A stretch of 64,000 nucleotides of DNA from Candidatus Streptomyces philanthi (GCA_018114805.1 CP073042.1:1860001-1924000), one strand, 5' to 3'. Positions 38,901-48,086 are shown, counted from the stretch's first letter. Made by a program: numbers and translations. Notes: generated by a model not told the origin, from the sequence alone.

Positions 38901-39793
38901 AGGCTCGACAGCAGGAGCCGCTGGGCCACCGAGGTGTCCTGGTACTCGTCGAGGAGGACGACCGTGAACTCCGCCCGCAGCGCCCGGCCGACCTCCGGGT
39001 GGCTACGCGCCAGGGTCGCCGACAGGGCGATCTGGTCGCCGAAGTCGAGCAGGTCCAGACGGCGCTTGTCGGCGCGGTAGCGGCCGACGAGGTCGAGCAG
39101 TTCGAGCCGGGCCCGGGCCGCGTCGGGCACCTTGCGCAGGTCGTCGTTGCTGAGCTTGACGGCGTCGAGCGCGGCCAGAAGCTCCGTGTCGTGCTCCCGC
39201 AGTCGCTCGACCGGGACCAGGTGCTCGGCCAGTTCGCCGTCCAGGGCGAGCAGGTCGGTCACCAGATCGGCGAAGGAGCGGGTGAGCGCCGGATAGGGAC
39301 CGGGGGCGGTGCGCAGCTCGCGCGCGGCGAGCTGAAACCGGGTGGCGTCGGCGAGCAGCCGCGCGCCGGGCTCGACGCCGATCCGCAGCCCGTGGTCCTT
39401 CAGCAACTGCCCCGCGAACGCGTGGTACGTGGAGATCCGCGGCTCACCCGGGACCTCGTCCGCCGCGCCGACCGGACCCGCGAGACCGGCCGGGGCTCCC
39501 CCGCCGCCCGGCTCGCCGACGCCGGCCCGCAGCAGCGCCTTGCGCACCCGCTCGGCCAGCTCGCCGGCCGCCTTGTTGGTGAAGGTCAGCCCCAGCACCT
39601 GCTCCGGCGCGACCTGGCCGGTGCCGACCAGCCAGACCACGCGCGCGGCCATCACCGTCGTCTTGCCGGAGCCGGCACCGGCGACGATCACCTGGGGGGC
39701 CAGCGGCGCGGTGGCGCAGGCCAGCTGCTCCGGGGTGAACGGGATGCCGAGCAACTCCTTGAGCTGCTCGGGGTCGGTGAGGTGTGCTGACAC
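35915..39793 (-). CDS. adnB: AdnB-type UvrD-like helicase with RecB-family nuclease domain
   Basis: Partner subunit of the actinobacterial AdnAB motor-nuclease that resects double-strand breaks. From GTG 39793 it is 1292 residues. Walker A is VAGAGSGKTT (about 41-50), Walker B LLDEYQDTS, motif III GDPCQAIYGWRGA, and motif V-VI LTAHKSKGLEWDVV and GYVTFTRPR. The C-terminal RecB nuclease has GRIDAVYRY, YEIVDWKTNR and QLAVYRLAW. It is longer than the mycobacterial protein (about 1100) because of low-complexity inserts, including a Ser/Pro/Gly/Glu repeat between motifs II and III. No frameshift in 3.9 kb. The start could be further upstream at VRGISLTG. Confidence 0.88.
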   Translation of the reverse strand: MSAHLTDPEQLKELLGIPFTPEQLACATAPLAPQVIVAGAGSGKTTVMAARVVWLVGTGQVAPEQVLGLTFTNKAAGELAERVRKALLRAGVGEPGGGGAPAGLAGPVGAADEVPGEPRISTYHAFAGQLLKDHGLRIGVEPGARLLADATRFQLAARELRTAPGPYPALTRSFADLVTDLLALDGELAEHLVPVERLREHDTELLAALDAVKLSNDDLRKVPDAARARLELLDLVGRYRADKRRLDLLDFGDQIALSATLARSHPEVGRALRAEFTVVLLDEYQDTSVAQRLLLSSLFGAGEQASPGERASSGEQASPGDGAPGARGAGGGVGHAVTAVGDPCQAIYGWRGASVANLDDFPEHFPRAATGPARADGPPSLTDAPTAEAPGAVRGGPAERFALSENRRSGGRLLALANRLAVPLRARHAGVEALRPAPGAERDGLVRCALLPTHADEMAWLADSLAHLVRTGTEPREIAVLCRMAVDFAEIHAALVSRDVPVEVVGLSGLLHLPEVADLVAVCEVLQDPTANAALVRLLTGPRWRIGARDLALLGRRARSLVRRDHESPDQDADCRLAEAVEGVDPAEAISLADALDTFVLDTPAPAHPDHDHGQGPDHGQGEGPVPGPGPGPDRAAADAAHDLLFSPQARVRFARLAAELRELRRSLGDPLMDILHRVLAVTGLEVELSASPHALAARRRETLGNFLDVAAGFATRQGSASALEGEPTLLAFLGFLRTAAQYEKGLDNTLPGGENTVKVLTAHKSKGLEWDVVAVPGLVTKTFPSEHSRESWTASARVLPHALRGDADTLPTMASWDARGLNAFKAAMKEHQRTEELRLGYVTFTRPRSLLLGSGHWWGPSQKKPRGPSAFLEALREHCEAGDGEIESWAPAPEPGEENPALRDPDPDHDQDPTARADPTWPLPLDPTALARRRRAAEAVRAHLVRQAAPPHGEAAPGPAPEAPSGHDARHPAAQAPAPERGAAPPAAPAADVDPYAADPHDPDPCDDAVAGRSGESAGERLLPEEARLAASWDRDLDALAGELRRARATVREVLVPAALSATQLLRLAADPDGFARELARPMPRPPRPAARRGTRFHAWVESRFEALPLPLLGPDDLPGADEYGEPDDDGGDLEALKEAFNRTPYARRTPYRVEAPFQLTLAGRVVRGRIDAVYRYRAPAAPRTGTDAAPEPVAPDGTPHDAAAHPYTYTYEIVDWKTNRAQDADPLQLAVYRLAWAEQHGLPLSAVTATFLYVRTGDIVRPHPLPGRAEIERVLLGDEPAPSHGPRPDA

Positions 39794-40073
39794 CCCAGTG
39801 AGGCTAATGCCCCGCACTGACAGGCCCCGCCGCCCCGCGTCCCGCGCATCGGCGACCGTGTGCCGCCCCCGACCGGGCCCACGCACCGCTTTCGCCCAGC
39901 CGCCGGGCGGCCGACGCCGTATCGCCCGCGCCGGCGCGGGCCACCGCGCACCGCGCGCCCCGGCGCCGCCCGAGTGACCAGAACCACCATCGCCGCACCG
40001 TGGACGCCCCCGCGCGGAGCCAGAGCCGGCGCCGGGCCCGGAGCCACCGGTGCGCGGGCGTAGCCCCGCGTGG

Positions 40074-43000
40074 CTACTCGACCACGTGGCGGCCCTCCGG
40101 GCGGGCGCCGCAGGAGGCGCGGAAGGCGCAGCGGTTGCAGTGCTCGCCGGTGGTCGGGGCGAAGCGCTCGTCGAGGACGCGGCCCGCCGCCGTGGCGAGC
40201 AGCTGGCCCACCCAGTCCCCCGCCTCTCCGGCGTCCGCAGGCCCCGTAAGCAACTCCTGCGCCTGTACCTTCGGCAGCGCGTCGCCGCCCTCCTTGCGGG
40301 GCGCGCCCTGGCGCAACTGGACCAGTTCCGCGCCGCCGGGCCGCGGGCGGGCGCCGTCGAACAGGTCGTCCACCGCGCCCGCGCGCACCGCGAGCTGGTA
40401 GACGGCGAGCTGCGGGTGGTGGGCCACCGCGTCGCGGGTGACGGTCTGCTTGCCGGTCTTGAAGTCCACCACGTACGCGCGGCCCTCCGCGTCCGTCTCC
40501 ACCCGGTCCATGGAGCCACGGATGCGTACCTGGTACGCCGCCACGTCGAGGGTCACGTCGAAGGCGTGCTCGCTGCCGACGACGGTGCGCCCACCGCGCT
40601 CCATCACGTGCCAGCGCAGGAAGCGTTCCAGCGCGGCGCGCGCGTTCTCCTTCTCCTGCCGCGACTTCCACGGCGCGTCGAAGGCGAGGGTGTCCCACAC
40701 CGAGTCGAGCCGCTCCATCAGCACCGCGAGGTCGGCGGGGGTGCGGCCGGAGGCCACCTCGTCCGCGAGCACGTGCACGACGTTGCCGAAGCCCTGCGCC
40801 GCGGTGGACGGCGGCTCCGCCTTCACCTCACGGCCCAGGAACCACTGGAGGGAACAGGTGTTGACCAACTGGTCGAGCGCGCTGCCCGACAGGGTCACCG
40901 GAGCGTCCCGGTCGCGCAGCGGCGCCTCGGCGCGCGTGCGCTCCTCCAGGCCCCACCAGCGGTACGGGTGCGCCGCTGGCACCAGCGGGTGGCCCTCCTC
41001 GTCGCGCAGCGCCGCGAGCCGGGCCAGCCGCTGGGCGGCGGCGTCACGCAGCGCCTGTGACGCGGCCGGGTCGACGGTCGTGGCGCGCAACTCAGCGACG
41101 AGCGCAGAGACCGACAGCGGGCGGCGCGGGCGGTACAGCACGTCCACCGGCTCCACGCCCAGTTCGGTCAGGAACCGCGACGGCTGGTCGCCGTCGTCGG
41201 CGGGGGCCCGCACGGCGGTCACCACCAATCGCTCGCTGGCCCGCGTCGTGGCCACATAGAACAGCCGCCGCTCCTCGGCCAGCAGCGCGCCCGGCGGCAT
41301 CGGCTCGGCGATCCCGTCCCGGCCGATCCGGTCCGCCTCCAGGAGCGAACCCCGACGCCGCAGGTCGGGCCACAGGCCCTCCTGCACGCCAGCGACGACC
41401 ACCAGGCGCCACCGCAGGCCCTTGGAGCGGTGCGCGGTCAGCAGTCGCACGGCGTCGGGCCGCACCGCGCGGCGGGTCAGCGTGTCGGCGGCGATGTCCT
41501 GGGCGTCCAGCTCTTCGAGAAAGTTCAGCGCGCCCCGGCCGCCGGTGCGCTCCTCCGCGCGCGCGGCCGTCTCGAACAGGGCGCACACCGCGTCCAGGTC
41601 CCGGTCCGCGTTGCGCCCCGCGGCCCCGCCGCGCCAGGCGGCGCGCTCCAAACGCTGCGGCCACGGCGTGCCGTCCCACAGGCACCACAGCGCCTCCTCG
41701 GCAGTGCCGCCGCCGGCGAGCAGCTCGCGCGCCTTGCGCAGCAGCGGGCCCAGCCGCTGCGCGCCCCGCGCGTACGCCGGGTCGTGCGTCACGAGGCGCT
41801 CCGGTTCGGCCAGCGCCTCGGTGATCAGCACGTCGGAGGGGCGGGGCACGGCGCGCCCCGCGGCCCGCTCCTCGTCGCGCAGCGCCCGGCCGAGGCGGCG
41901 CAGGTCGGCCGCGTCCATGCCGCCCAGTGGCGAGCCGAGCAGCGTGAGCGCGGTCTCCACGGAGAGCCAGCCGGTGCCGGGGGTGGTCCCCGGGGCGGCG
42001 TCGGGGTCGGCGGCCGTGTCGGGCGCGGTGTCCGACGTGGCTTCGGGCTCAGGACCGGCGTCGGGATCGGTGTGGGGGGCGGCGCCGGCGCGCGCGGGGG
42101 GTATCGGCTCCGCACTCGGCCGGGGCCCGCCTGGTTCGGGCTCGGGCGCCGGTGCGGGCGCCGGGCGTTGGCCCGGTAGGCGCGGGCCCTGGTCGGGGCG
42201 TTGGGCCAGCACCGCCGTCGCCGTCGCGCGCAACGCGGTGAGCAGCGGCGCGACGGCCGGTTCGGTGCGCAGCGGGATGTCGTCGCCGTCGACCTCCACC
42301 GGGACCCCGGCGGTGGTCAGCGCGCGGCGCACGCCCGGCAGCGCCCGCGCGCCGACGCGTACGAGCACGGCCATCTCGCTCCACGGCACCCCGTCCTCCA
42401 GGTGCGCGCGGCGCAGGATGTCGGCGACGTTGTCCAGCTCGGCGTTGGCGGTGGGGTACGTGTACGCCTCCACCCGGCCGCCGTCCCGGGCGGCCGTCAG
42501 CCCCCGGTGGGCGCGGGCGACGGCGGCCGGCAGCCGGGACAGCGGCATCCGGGCGGCCAGCGCCCGGGTCGCGGCCACCAGCCGCTCGCGCGTACGGTGG
42601 CAGGTGGCGAGCACGGCGACGTCGGCGGGCCGTCCGTCGGGGCGCGGGAAGGTGGCCGGGAAGTCTAGGATGCCGCCGACGTCCGCACCGCGGAAGGCGT
42701 AGATCGACTGGTCGGGGTCGCCGAACACGACCAGCGCGGTGCGCTCCGCCGCGCCCCGGCGACCACCGCCGCCCCGCGCACCGCTCCCGTTCTCCCCGCC
42801 CTGGGCACCGCCTCGCACACCGCCCCGCGCGGCGCCGCCGCGGGCGACCACGCCGCCGGCCAGCGCGCGCAGCAGCCGCACCTGAGCGACGTCCGTGTCC
42901 TGGTACTCGTCCACGTAGATCGCGTCGTAGGTGCCCGCCAGTTCGGTCGCCACCTCGGGCCGCCCGGCGAGGAGCACGGCGCGGTGCACCAGTTCCGCGT

Positions 43001-43763
43001 AGTCGAGCACGCCCTGCGCGTCGAGGACGTCCAGGTACTCGGCGAGGAAGTCGGCGGCAGCGCCCCAGTCGGGCCGGCCGGTGCGGGCGGCGAACGCGCC
43101 GAGCGCCTTCGGGCCCAGGCCCAGTTCGCGGCTGCGGGCCAGCACCGCCCGCACCTCGTCGGCGAAGCCACGGGTGGTCAGGCAGGCGCGCAGCTCGTCG
43201 GGCCAGCGCACCGCGGCCCGGCCCGCGCCCTCCAGCTCGGCCTGGCCGGCCAGCAGGTCGCGCACCACCACGTCCTGCTCGGGGCCGGACAGCAGGCGCA
43301 GCGGGTTGGCGAACAGGTCGGCGTCCTGGTGGGCGCGGACCAGCGCGTAACAGAACGAGTGGAACGTCGTCGCCCACGGCACCGCCACGCCGCCCACGCG
43401 CACGGCGAGTCGGTCGCGCAGGGCCACCGCCGCCTTGCGGCTGAAGGTGAGTGCGAGGATGCGCTCCGGGTCGGTGCCCCGGCGTACGCGGGCGGCCACG
43501 GCCTCCACGAGCGTGGTCGTCTTCCCGGTGCCGGGCCCCGCCAGCACGAGCAACGGCCCGCCCGCGTGGTCAACTACGGCGCGCTGCCGGACGTCCAGCA
43601 CAGGAGGGGCGGCCGCCCCGGGGGGCGTACGCACTAGTCGGTAGCCGCCGGGGCCAAAGGCGCCGGGCGGGTCGAACGGTCCGGGGGCGTACGGCACGTA
43701 CCCGCGGGTCGCGGCGGGGGGCGCCGGCGCCTCGTGGCCGGGGTGCGGGGCGGGTGAGTCCAT
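40074..43763 (-). CDS. adnA: AdnA-type UvrD-like helicase with RecB-family nuclease and Fe-S cysteines
   Basis: First gene of the adnAB pair. From ATG 43763 it has 1229 residues (GTG 43847 would add 28). Walker A is LAGPGTGKTT, Walker B VDEYQDTDVA, motif III GDPDQSIYAFRGAD, and motif V LTAHRSKGLRWRLVVVAG. The nuclease core is VVDFKTGK with HPQLAVYQLA. Four cysteines (NTCSLQW plus CNRCAFRASC near the end) resemble the AddB-type 4Fe-4S clamp. Gly/Arg-rich and Pro/Glu-rich inserts lengthen it. Intact. adnB follows after a gap of about 280 bases on the same strand. Confidence 0.88.
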   Translation of the reverse strand: MDSPAPHPGHEAPAPPAATRGYVPYAPGPFDPPGAFGPGGYRLVRTPPGAAAPPVLDVRQRAVVDHAGGPLLVLAGPGTGKTTTLVEAVAARVRRGTDPERILALTFSRKAAVALRDRLAVRVGGVAVPWATTFHSFCYALVRAHQDADLFANPLRLLSGPEQDVVVRDLLAGQAELEGAGRAAVRWPDELRACLTTRGFADEVRAVLARSRELGLGPKALGAFAARTGRPDWGAAADFLAEYLDVLDAQGVLDYAELVHRAVLLAGRPEVATELAGTYDAIYVDEYQDTDVAQVRLLRALAGGVVARGGAARGGVRGGAQGGENGSGARGGGGRRGAAERTALVVFGDPDQSIYAFRGADVGGILDFPATFPRPDGRPADVAVLATCHRTRERLVAATRALAARMPLSRLPAAVARAHRGLTAARDGGRVEAYTYPTANAELDNVADILRRAHLEDGVPWSEMAVLVRVGARALPGVRRALTTAGVPVEVDGDDIPLRTEPAVAPLLTALRATATAVLAQRPDQGPRLPGQRPAPAPAPEPEPGGPRPSAEPIPPARAGAAPHTDPDAGPEPEATSDTAPDTAADPDAAPGTTPGTGWLSVETALTLLGSPLGGMDAADLRRLGRALRDEERAAGRAVPRPSDVLITEALAEPERLVTHDPAYARGAQRLGPLLRKARELLAGGGTAEEALWCLWDGTPWPQRLERAAWRGGAAGRNADRDLDAVCALFETAARAEERTGGRGALNFLEELDAQDIAADTLTRRAVRPDAVRLLTAHRSKGLRWRLVVVAGVQEGLWPDLRRRGSLLEADRIGRDGIAEPMPPGALLAEERRLFYVATTRASERLVVTAVRAPADDGDQPSRFLTELGVEPVDVLYRPRRPLSVSALVAELRATTVDPAASQALRDAAAQRLARLAALRDEEGHPLVPAAHPYRWWGLEERTRAEAPLRDRDAPVTLSGSALDQLVNTCSLQWFLGREVKAEPPSTAAQGFGNVVHVLADEVASGRTPADLAVLMERLDSVWDTLAFDAPWKSRQEKENARAALERFLRWHVMERGGRTVVGSEHAFDVTLDVAAYQVRIRGSMDRVETDAEGRAYVVDFKTGKQTVTRDAVAHHPQLAVYQLAVRAGAVDDLFDGARPRPGGAELVQLRQGAPRKEGGDALPKVQAQELLTGPADAGEAGDWVGQLLATAAGRVLDERFAPTTGEHCNRCAFRASCGARPEGRHVVE

Positions 43764-44542
43764 GGGCCCCGACCGCGGCCCCGGGGGCGAGTGTCGCGCT
43801 GGCGACGCCGGCCCGCGCCGGGGATGGGACGAGGAGGAGGAACTCACGTGGATCGCCGGTCCTGGTGGTTGTGCTGGGTGCCTTGCGGCCGTACGACAGA
43901 TGGGGTCAAGCCGGGCCGGATCGCCGCTCGGGTGGGTCCGGAACCGGCCCCGGTGCGCCCGGCCCCGGTCGGGGCGCGCCGCGTGCTGGCCGGGGCGCGT
44001 CGGGCGGGGCCGAGTGGTGAGGGCCGCCCCAGACGCTATGCCAGTGCCCGCGCGGGGCGCAGCGCCCGGCGCGGGGCGCAGCGCCCGGCGCGGGGCGCCG
44101 GGTCGCCCCGTGGCCTCCCACGCTCCATCCGCCCGTCACGCGCGGGACGCCTGACCCGCCGGTCGTTCGCCGCCCGCCGGCCCGTCGTTCGGCGGCTGAC
44201 CGGGTCACACCGCGCGCCCCCGGGCGTGGCTGCGGGCCCGCGCCACGGGCGACGGCGGCAGGTGCCGGAGGTGGCGAAGGTGACGCATCCGACACTTCCG
44301 CGACCGACGCCACCGCTTCCACCGTCACGGGCACGCCCACGGCCGGGGGCGCCGGGCCGGCCGTCCCGCGCGGGCTCGCGGCGCCGGTCGGGCGGGGCGG
44401 GCCGGGCGCACGAGTGCCGGGCTTGCGAGCCCTTGCCCCCGACACGCCCGAGATGCCGCGTACGGGCACGCCGCCCGGGGTCCCGGGCCGGCGGCGGCGC
44501 ACCCGGCGCGCCGTGGGTGGTGGTGGCGCCGCCCCGGAGTCC
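43764..44542. other. Long intergenic region with a 19-bp tandem repeat
   Basis: About 780 bases with only Arg/Pro/Gly-rich ORFs on both strands and no ribosome site I trust. It contains a 19-base unit (CGCGGGGCGCAGCGCCCGG) at 44051-44069 and 44070-44088 plus a partial third copy. Expected contents are the adnA promoter and the terminator of the ATL gene. Confidence 0.55.
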
Positions 44543-45061
44543 TCACGCCCGGTCGCCGGGTGGCGGCGGATTGCCGTCCCAGCGGGCCCGGCGCATGTCC
44601 ACGCGGGGCAACGCGCCGCCGGAGCGCGCCGCTCCGCGGCCCCGGCCAGCGCCGCGACGGGCCGCGCCCGGTCCGTCGGCACCGTCGGCCGGCTCGCTCT
44701 CGGGGGCGGGCCTGGCGCGCGCCGCCTCGCGCAGCGGCGTGCCCTCCGCCCGGTACCGCGCCAGCGCGCGCCGCTCGTGGCCCGGCAGCAGTGCGCCGTC
44801 CGCGCGCACCACGCGCCACCACGGCACCACCGACCCGTACAGCGCCATCACCCGGCCGACCTGGCGCGGGCGGCCCACGCCACGGCCGGCGCCACCGGCC
44901 ACCGGCGGCGCCTGCGGGTCAAGCTCCTCGGCCAGCCACTCGGCGACGTCGCCGTAGGTCATCACCCGGCCGGGCGGAATCTGCTCCGCCACCGCCAACA
45001 CCCGTTCGGCGTAGTCGGGGAGTTCGTGCGGTTCGGTTTGTTCCTCGCGCTCGCGGCTCAT
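44543..45061 (-). CDS. Alkyltransferase-like protein (ATL), MGMT family without the acceptor cysteine
   Basis: The MGMT DNA-binding core is present (IPPGRVMTYGDVAEWL, VGRVMALYGS, VRADGALLPGHE), but the active-site PCHRV is replaced by PWWRVV. It should therefore recognise alkylated guanine and recruit repair rather than remove the alkyl group. The domain occupies residues 15-120, then a Pro/Arg/Gly-rich tail ends in VDMRRARWDG. There is an insert between GDVAEWL and VGRVM. Start ATG 45061 or 45070. Divergent from the flippase-like gene. Confidence 0.87.
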   Translation of the reverse strand: MSREREEQTEPHELPDYAERVLAVAEQIPPGRVMTYGDVAEWLAEELDPQAPPVAGGAGRGVGRPRQVGRVMALYGSVVPWWRVVRADGALLPGHERRALARYRAEGTPLREAARARPAPESEPADGADGPGAARRGAGRGRGAARSGGALPRVDMRRARWDGNPPPPGDRA

Positions 45062-45252
45062 CCGCCTCATCCTGCCGCACCCCACCGACAGCCGGCCCCC
45101 GATATCACGCACTGTGCACGGTCGTGCTACGGGGCGTACCATCCGTATCTCGCGACCTCGAAGTACCCCCTGATGCCGTCCCCGGCCCCGCGGCCATGCC
45201 ACCATCTTCCGGGCGGTGACAGGTGATACGAGATCAAGAAGAGACGACTGAG

Positions 45253-48030
45253 ATGCAGGGTGCGCAGCCTCCGGAAGAGGACAGCGCCCCCACCGCGCTG
45301 CCTCGCCCCGACGACGCCGACACGGCCGAGAACCCCGACAGCGAGCGTTCCACGGGAGCATCCGCCCCCGCCGAAGGCGCCCCTTCCGGCCCCGAGGCGG
45401 CGACGCCAGCCGGCGCGCACCGCTGCGAGGACGGCGACCTGCACGCGGACCAGGTCTCCGGCGACGAACCGTTGCTCCCCGCCCGCGTGCACCGGCCCTC
45501 CGACCTGGTCAAGCTGGTACTCGGGGTGCTCGGTATCACGCTCGTGCTGGCCACCGCCACCTTCGCCCACGGCACCACCGCGGGCCTGGAGAAGGACATC
45601 GGCAAGGGCGCCCGGCAGGCGCCCGACCTGTTGATCGAGTTCGCCGGACTGGCCTCCAGCGTAGCCGTGCTCATCCTCCCGGTGGCCTTCGCCATGGAGC
45701 GGCTGATCAAGCGCGACGGGCTGCGGATCGCCGACGGCGTGCTCGCCGCCGTCCTCGCCCACGGCGTGTCGCTGGCCACCGACCTGTGGGTGGCCCGTTC
45801 GGCGCGCGACTCAGTGCGCGAGACGCTGACGCAGCAGTCCCCGGGCGGCGCGTTCTCCGACCCCGTGCACGGCTACCTCGCTCCCGTCATCGCGTACATG
45901 ACGGCCGTCGGCATGGCCCGCCGGCCGCGCTGGCGCGTGGCCATGTGGGTGGTGCTGTTCTTCGACGCCTTCGCCGTCCTCGTGGGCCGCTACACGACGC
46001 CCTTCTCCATCCTGGTCACGGTGCTGATCGGGTGGACCGTCGCGTACGGGACGCTGTACGCGGTGGGCTCGCCCAACGTGCGGCCCACCGGGCAGCACCT
46101 GCTGCTCGGTCTGCGCCGGGTCGGGTTCAGCCCGGTCAACGCGCTGCGCTGGGACGAGGGGGCGAGCGGCGAGCAACCACCCAACACCGACCGGGGCCGC
46201 CGCTACCTGGTCACCCTGGAGGACGGTCCACCGCTCGACGTCACCGTCGTGGACCGCGAACAACAGGCCCAGGGCTTCTTCTACCGCACCTGGCAACAGC
46301 TCGCGCTGCGCTCCATCACCCAGCGCCGCGGCCTCCAGTCGCTGCGCCAGGCACTCGAACAGGAGGCGCTGCTCGCGTACGCGGCCATCGCCGCCGGGGC
46401 CAACGCGCCCAAGCTCATCGCGACCTCGGAACTCGGGCCCGACGCGGTGATGCTGGTCTACAAGCACGCCGGCGGCCGGACCCTGAACGCGCTCCCGGAC
46501 GAGCGGATCACCGACGAGTTGCTGGAGGGCGCCTGGCGCCAGGTGCGGGCGCTGCAGTCGCGGCGGATCGCGCACCGCAGGCTGGAGGGCGACGCCATCC
46601 TGGTGGATCGTTCCGGCCGGGTGATCGTCTCGGACCTGCGCGGCGGCGAGATCGCGGCCGGCGACGTGGTGCTGCGGATGGACATCGCGCAGTTGCTCAC
46701 CACCCTCGCGCTGCGGGTCGGCGCCGAGCGGTCGGTGGCCGCCGCCGTCGACGTCATCGGACCGGACGCCGTCGCCGACAGCCTGCCGCTGCTCCAGCCG
46801 CTGGCCCTCAACCGCGTCACCCGGGCCACCCTGCGCCACCTCGGGCGCGAGCGCGCCGACCGCGAGCGCGAGGCGGTGCTCGCCGCGGCCCGCACCGAGA
46901 AGGAGGCCCGCGAGGCGGAGGCCGCCGCGGCGCGGGAGCAGGTCGACGCCCAGCCGCTGGACCGCAGGGCGCGCAAGGCGCTCAAGGCCGAGAAGCGGGC
47001 CATCGACGAGGCGGTCGAAGAGGCCCGCGAGGAGGACCTGCTCTCACAGATCCGGCAGCAGGTGCTGCTGGTGCGCCCGCAGGCGCCGATAGAGCCGGTC
47101 CGCCTGGAGCGCATCAAGCCGCGCACCCTGGTCAGCTTCTGCGCGGGCGCGTTCGCCGCGTACCTCCTGCTCTCCCAGTTCACCCACATCAAGCTGGGCC
47201 AGGTGGTCGGCGAGGCCAACTGGGCGTGGGTGGCGATCGCCCTGTTCTTCTCGGGCCTGACCTACGTCTGCGCGGCGATCAGCCTGCTGGGCTTCGTGCC
47301 AGAGAAGGTGCCCTTCGGGCGCACCGTGTTGGCGCAGGTCGCGGCGTCGTTCGCGAAGCTGGTCGCCCCGGCGGCCGTCGGCGGCGTCGCGTTGAACACA
47401 CGCTTCCTGCAACGCGCCGGGGTGCGCCCCGGGCAGGCGGTCGCCAGCGTCGGCGCCTCGCAACTCTTCGGCCTGGCCAGTCACGTGATCCTGCTCGGCA
47501 CCTTCGGCTACATCACAGGCACCGAGCGCACCCCGACCCTCTCGCCGTCCCGTACGGTCATCGCCGGGCTGCTGACGGCGGCGGTGCTCGCGCTGGTGGT
47601 GACGGCCGTACCGGCGCTGCGCAGGTTCGTCTCCACGCGGGTGCGGTCGCTGTTCGCCGGAGTCATCCCGCGCATGCTGGACCTGCTCCAGCGCCCGCAG
47701 AAGCTGTTCGCCGGCATCGGCGGGATGCTGCTGCTCACGGCCGCGTTCGTGATGTGCCTGGACTCCTCGATCCGGGCCTTCGACGGCGACCTCAGCTACG
47801 CGAGCATCGCCGTCGTCTTCCTCGCCGGCAACGCCCTGGGCTCCGCGGCGCCCACGCCCGGCGGCGTCGGCGCGGTCGAGGCGGCGCTCATCGCCGGCCT
47901 GACCTTCGCCGGCCTCCCGTACGACACGGCGGCCCCCGCGGTCCTGCTGTTCCGGCTGATGACCTTCTGGCTGCCGGTCCTCCCCGGCTGGCTCTCCTTC
48001 TCCTACCTGACCCGCAAGGAAGCGCTGTAG
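45253..48030 (+). CDS. Flippase-like/LPG-synthase-TM membrane protein with an internal pseudokinase domain
   Basis: A 925-residue membrane protein. An acidic disordered N-terminus is followed by about six helices (80-290). A soluble kinase-like middle (about 330-560) has HRRLEGDAILV...SDLRGGEIA in place of HRDxxxxN...DFG. A charged linker follows, then a C-terminal UPF0104 lysylphosphatidylglycerol-synthase transmembrane bundle (about 640-920, with GGVALNTRFLQRAG and PTPGGVGAVEAAL). The aminoacyl-transferase domain of MprF is absent. Probably moves or senses a lipid; substrate unknown. ATG 45253 is preferred; GTG 45223 is possible. Intact over 2.8 kb. Confidence 0.85.
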   Translation: MQGAQPPEEDSAPTALPRPDDADTAENPDSERSTGASAPAEGAPSGPEAATPAGAHRCEDGDLHADQVSGDEPLLPARVHRPSDLVKLVLGVLGITLVLATATFAHGTTAGLEKDIGKGARQAPDLLIEFAGLASSVAVLILPVAFAMERLIKRDGLRIADGVLAAVLAHGVSLATDLWVARSARDSVRETLTQQSPGGAFSDPVHGYLAPVIAYMTAVGMARRPRWRVAMWVVLFFDAFAVLVGRYTTPFSILVTVLIGWTVAYGTLYAVGSPNVRPTGQHLLLGLRRVGFSPVNALRWDEGASGEQPPNTDRGRRYLVTLEDGPPLDVTVVDREQQAQGFFYRTWQQLALRSITQRRGLQSLRQALEQEALLAYAAIAAGANAPKLIATSELGPDAVMLVYKHAGGRTLNALPDERITDELLEGAWRQVRALQSRRIAHRRLEGDAILVDRSGRVIVSDLRGGEIAAGDVVLRMDIAQLLTTLALRVGAERSVAAAVDVIGPDAVADSLPLLQPLALNRVTRATLRHLGRERADREREAVLAAARTEKEAREAEAAAAREQVDAQPLDRRARKALKAEKRAIDEAVEEAREEDLLSQIRQQVLLVRPQAPIEPVRLERIKPRTLVSFCAGAFAAYLLLSQFTHIKLGQVVGEANWAWVAIALFFSGLTYVCAAISLLGFVPEKVPFGRTVLAQVAASFAKLVAPAAVGGVALNTRFLQRAGVRPGQAVASVGASQLFGLASHVILLGTFGYITGTERTPTLSPSRTVIAGLLTAAVLALVVTAVPALRRFVSTRVRSLFAGVIPRMLDLLQRPQKLFAGIGGMLLLTAAFVMCLDSSIRAFDGDLSYASIAVVFLAGNALGSAAPTPGGVGAVEAALIAGLTFAGLPYDTAAPAVLLFRLMTFWLPVLPGWLSFSYLTRKEAL

Positions 48031-48041
48031 GCGACAGCGTA

Positions 48042-48071
48042 CCCCCGGCCGCGCACGCCACCGGCCGGGGG
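48042..48071. terminator. Bidirectional terminator-like hairpin
   Basis: A 10-bp stem CCCCCGGCCG/CGGCCGGGGG between the convergent flippase-like and NmrA-like genes. Confidence 0.6.
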
Positions 48072-48086
48072 GGACGTTCGCGCCCG

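Noticed and set aside
43906..44682. A 258-codon minus-strand ORF and a long plus-strand ORF between adnA and the ATL gene.
   Set aside because: Composition is Pro/Arg/Gly artefact typical of very GC-rich DNA. There is no ribosome site or family resemblance, and the ORF overlaps the ATL gene.
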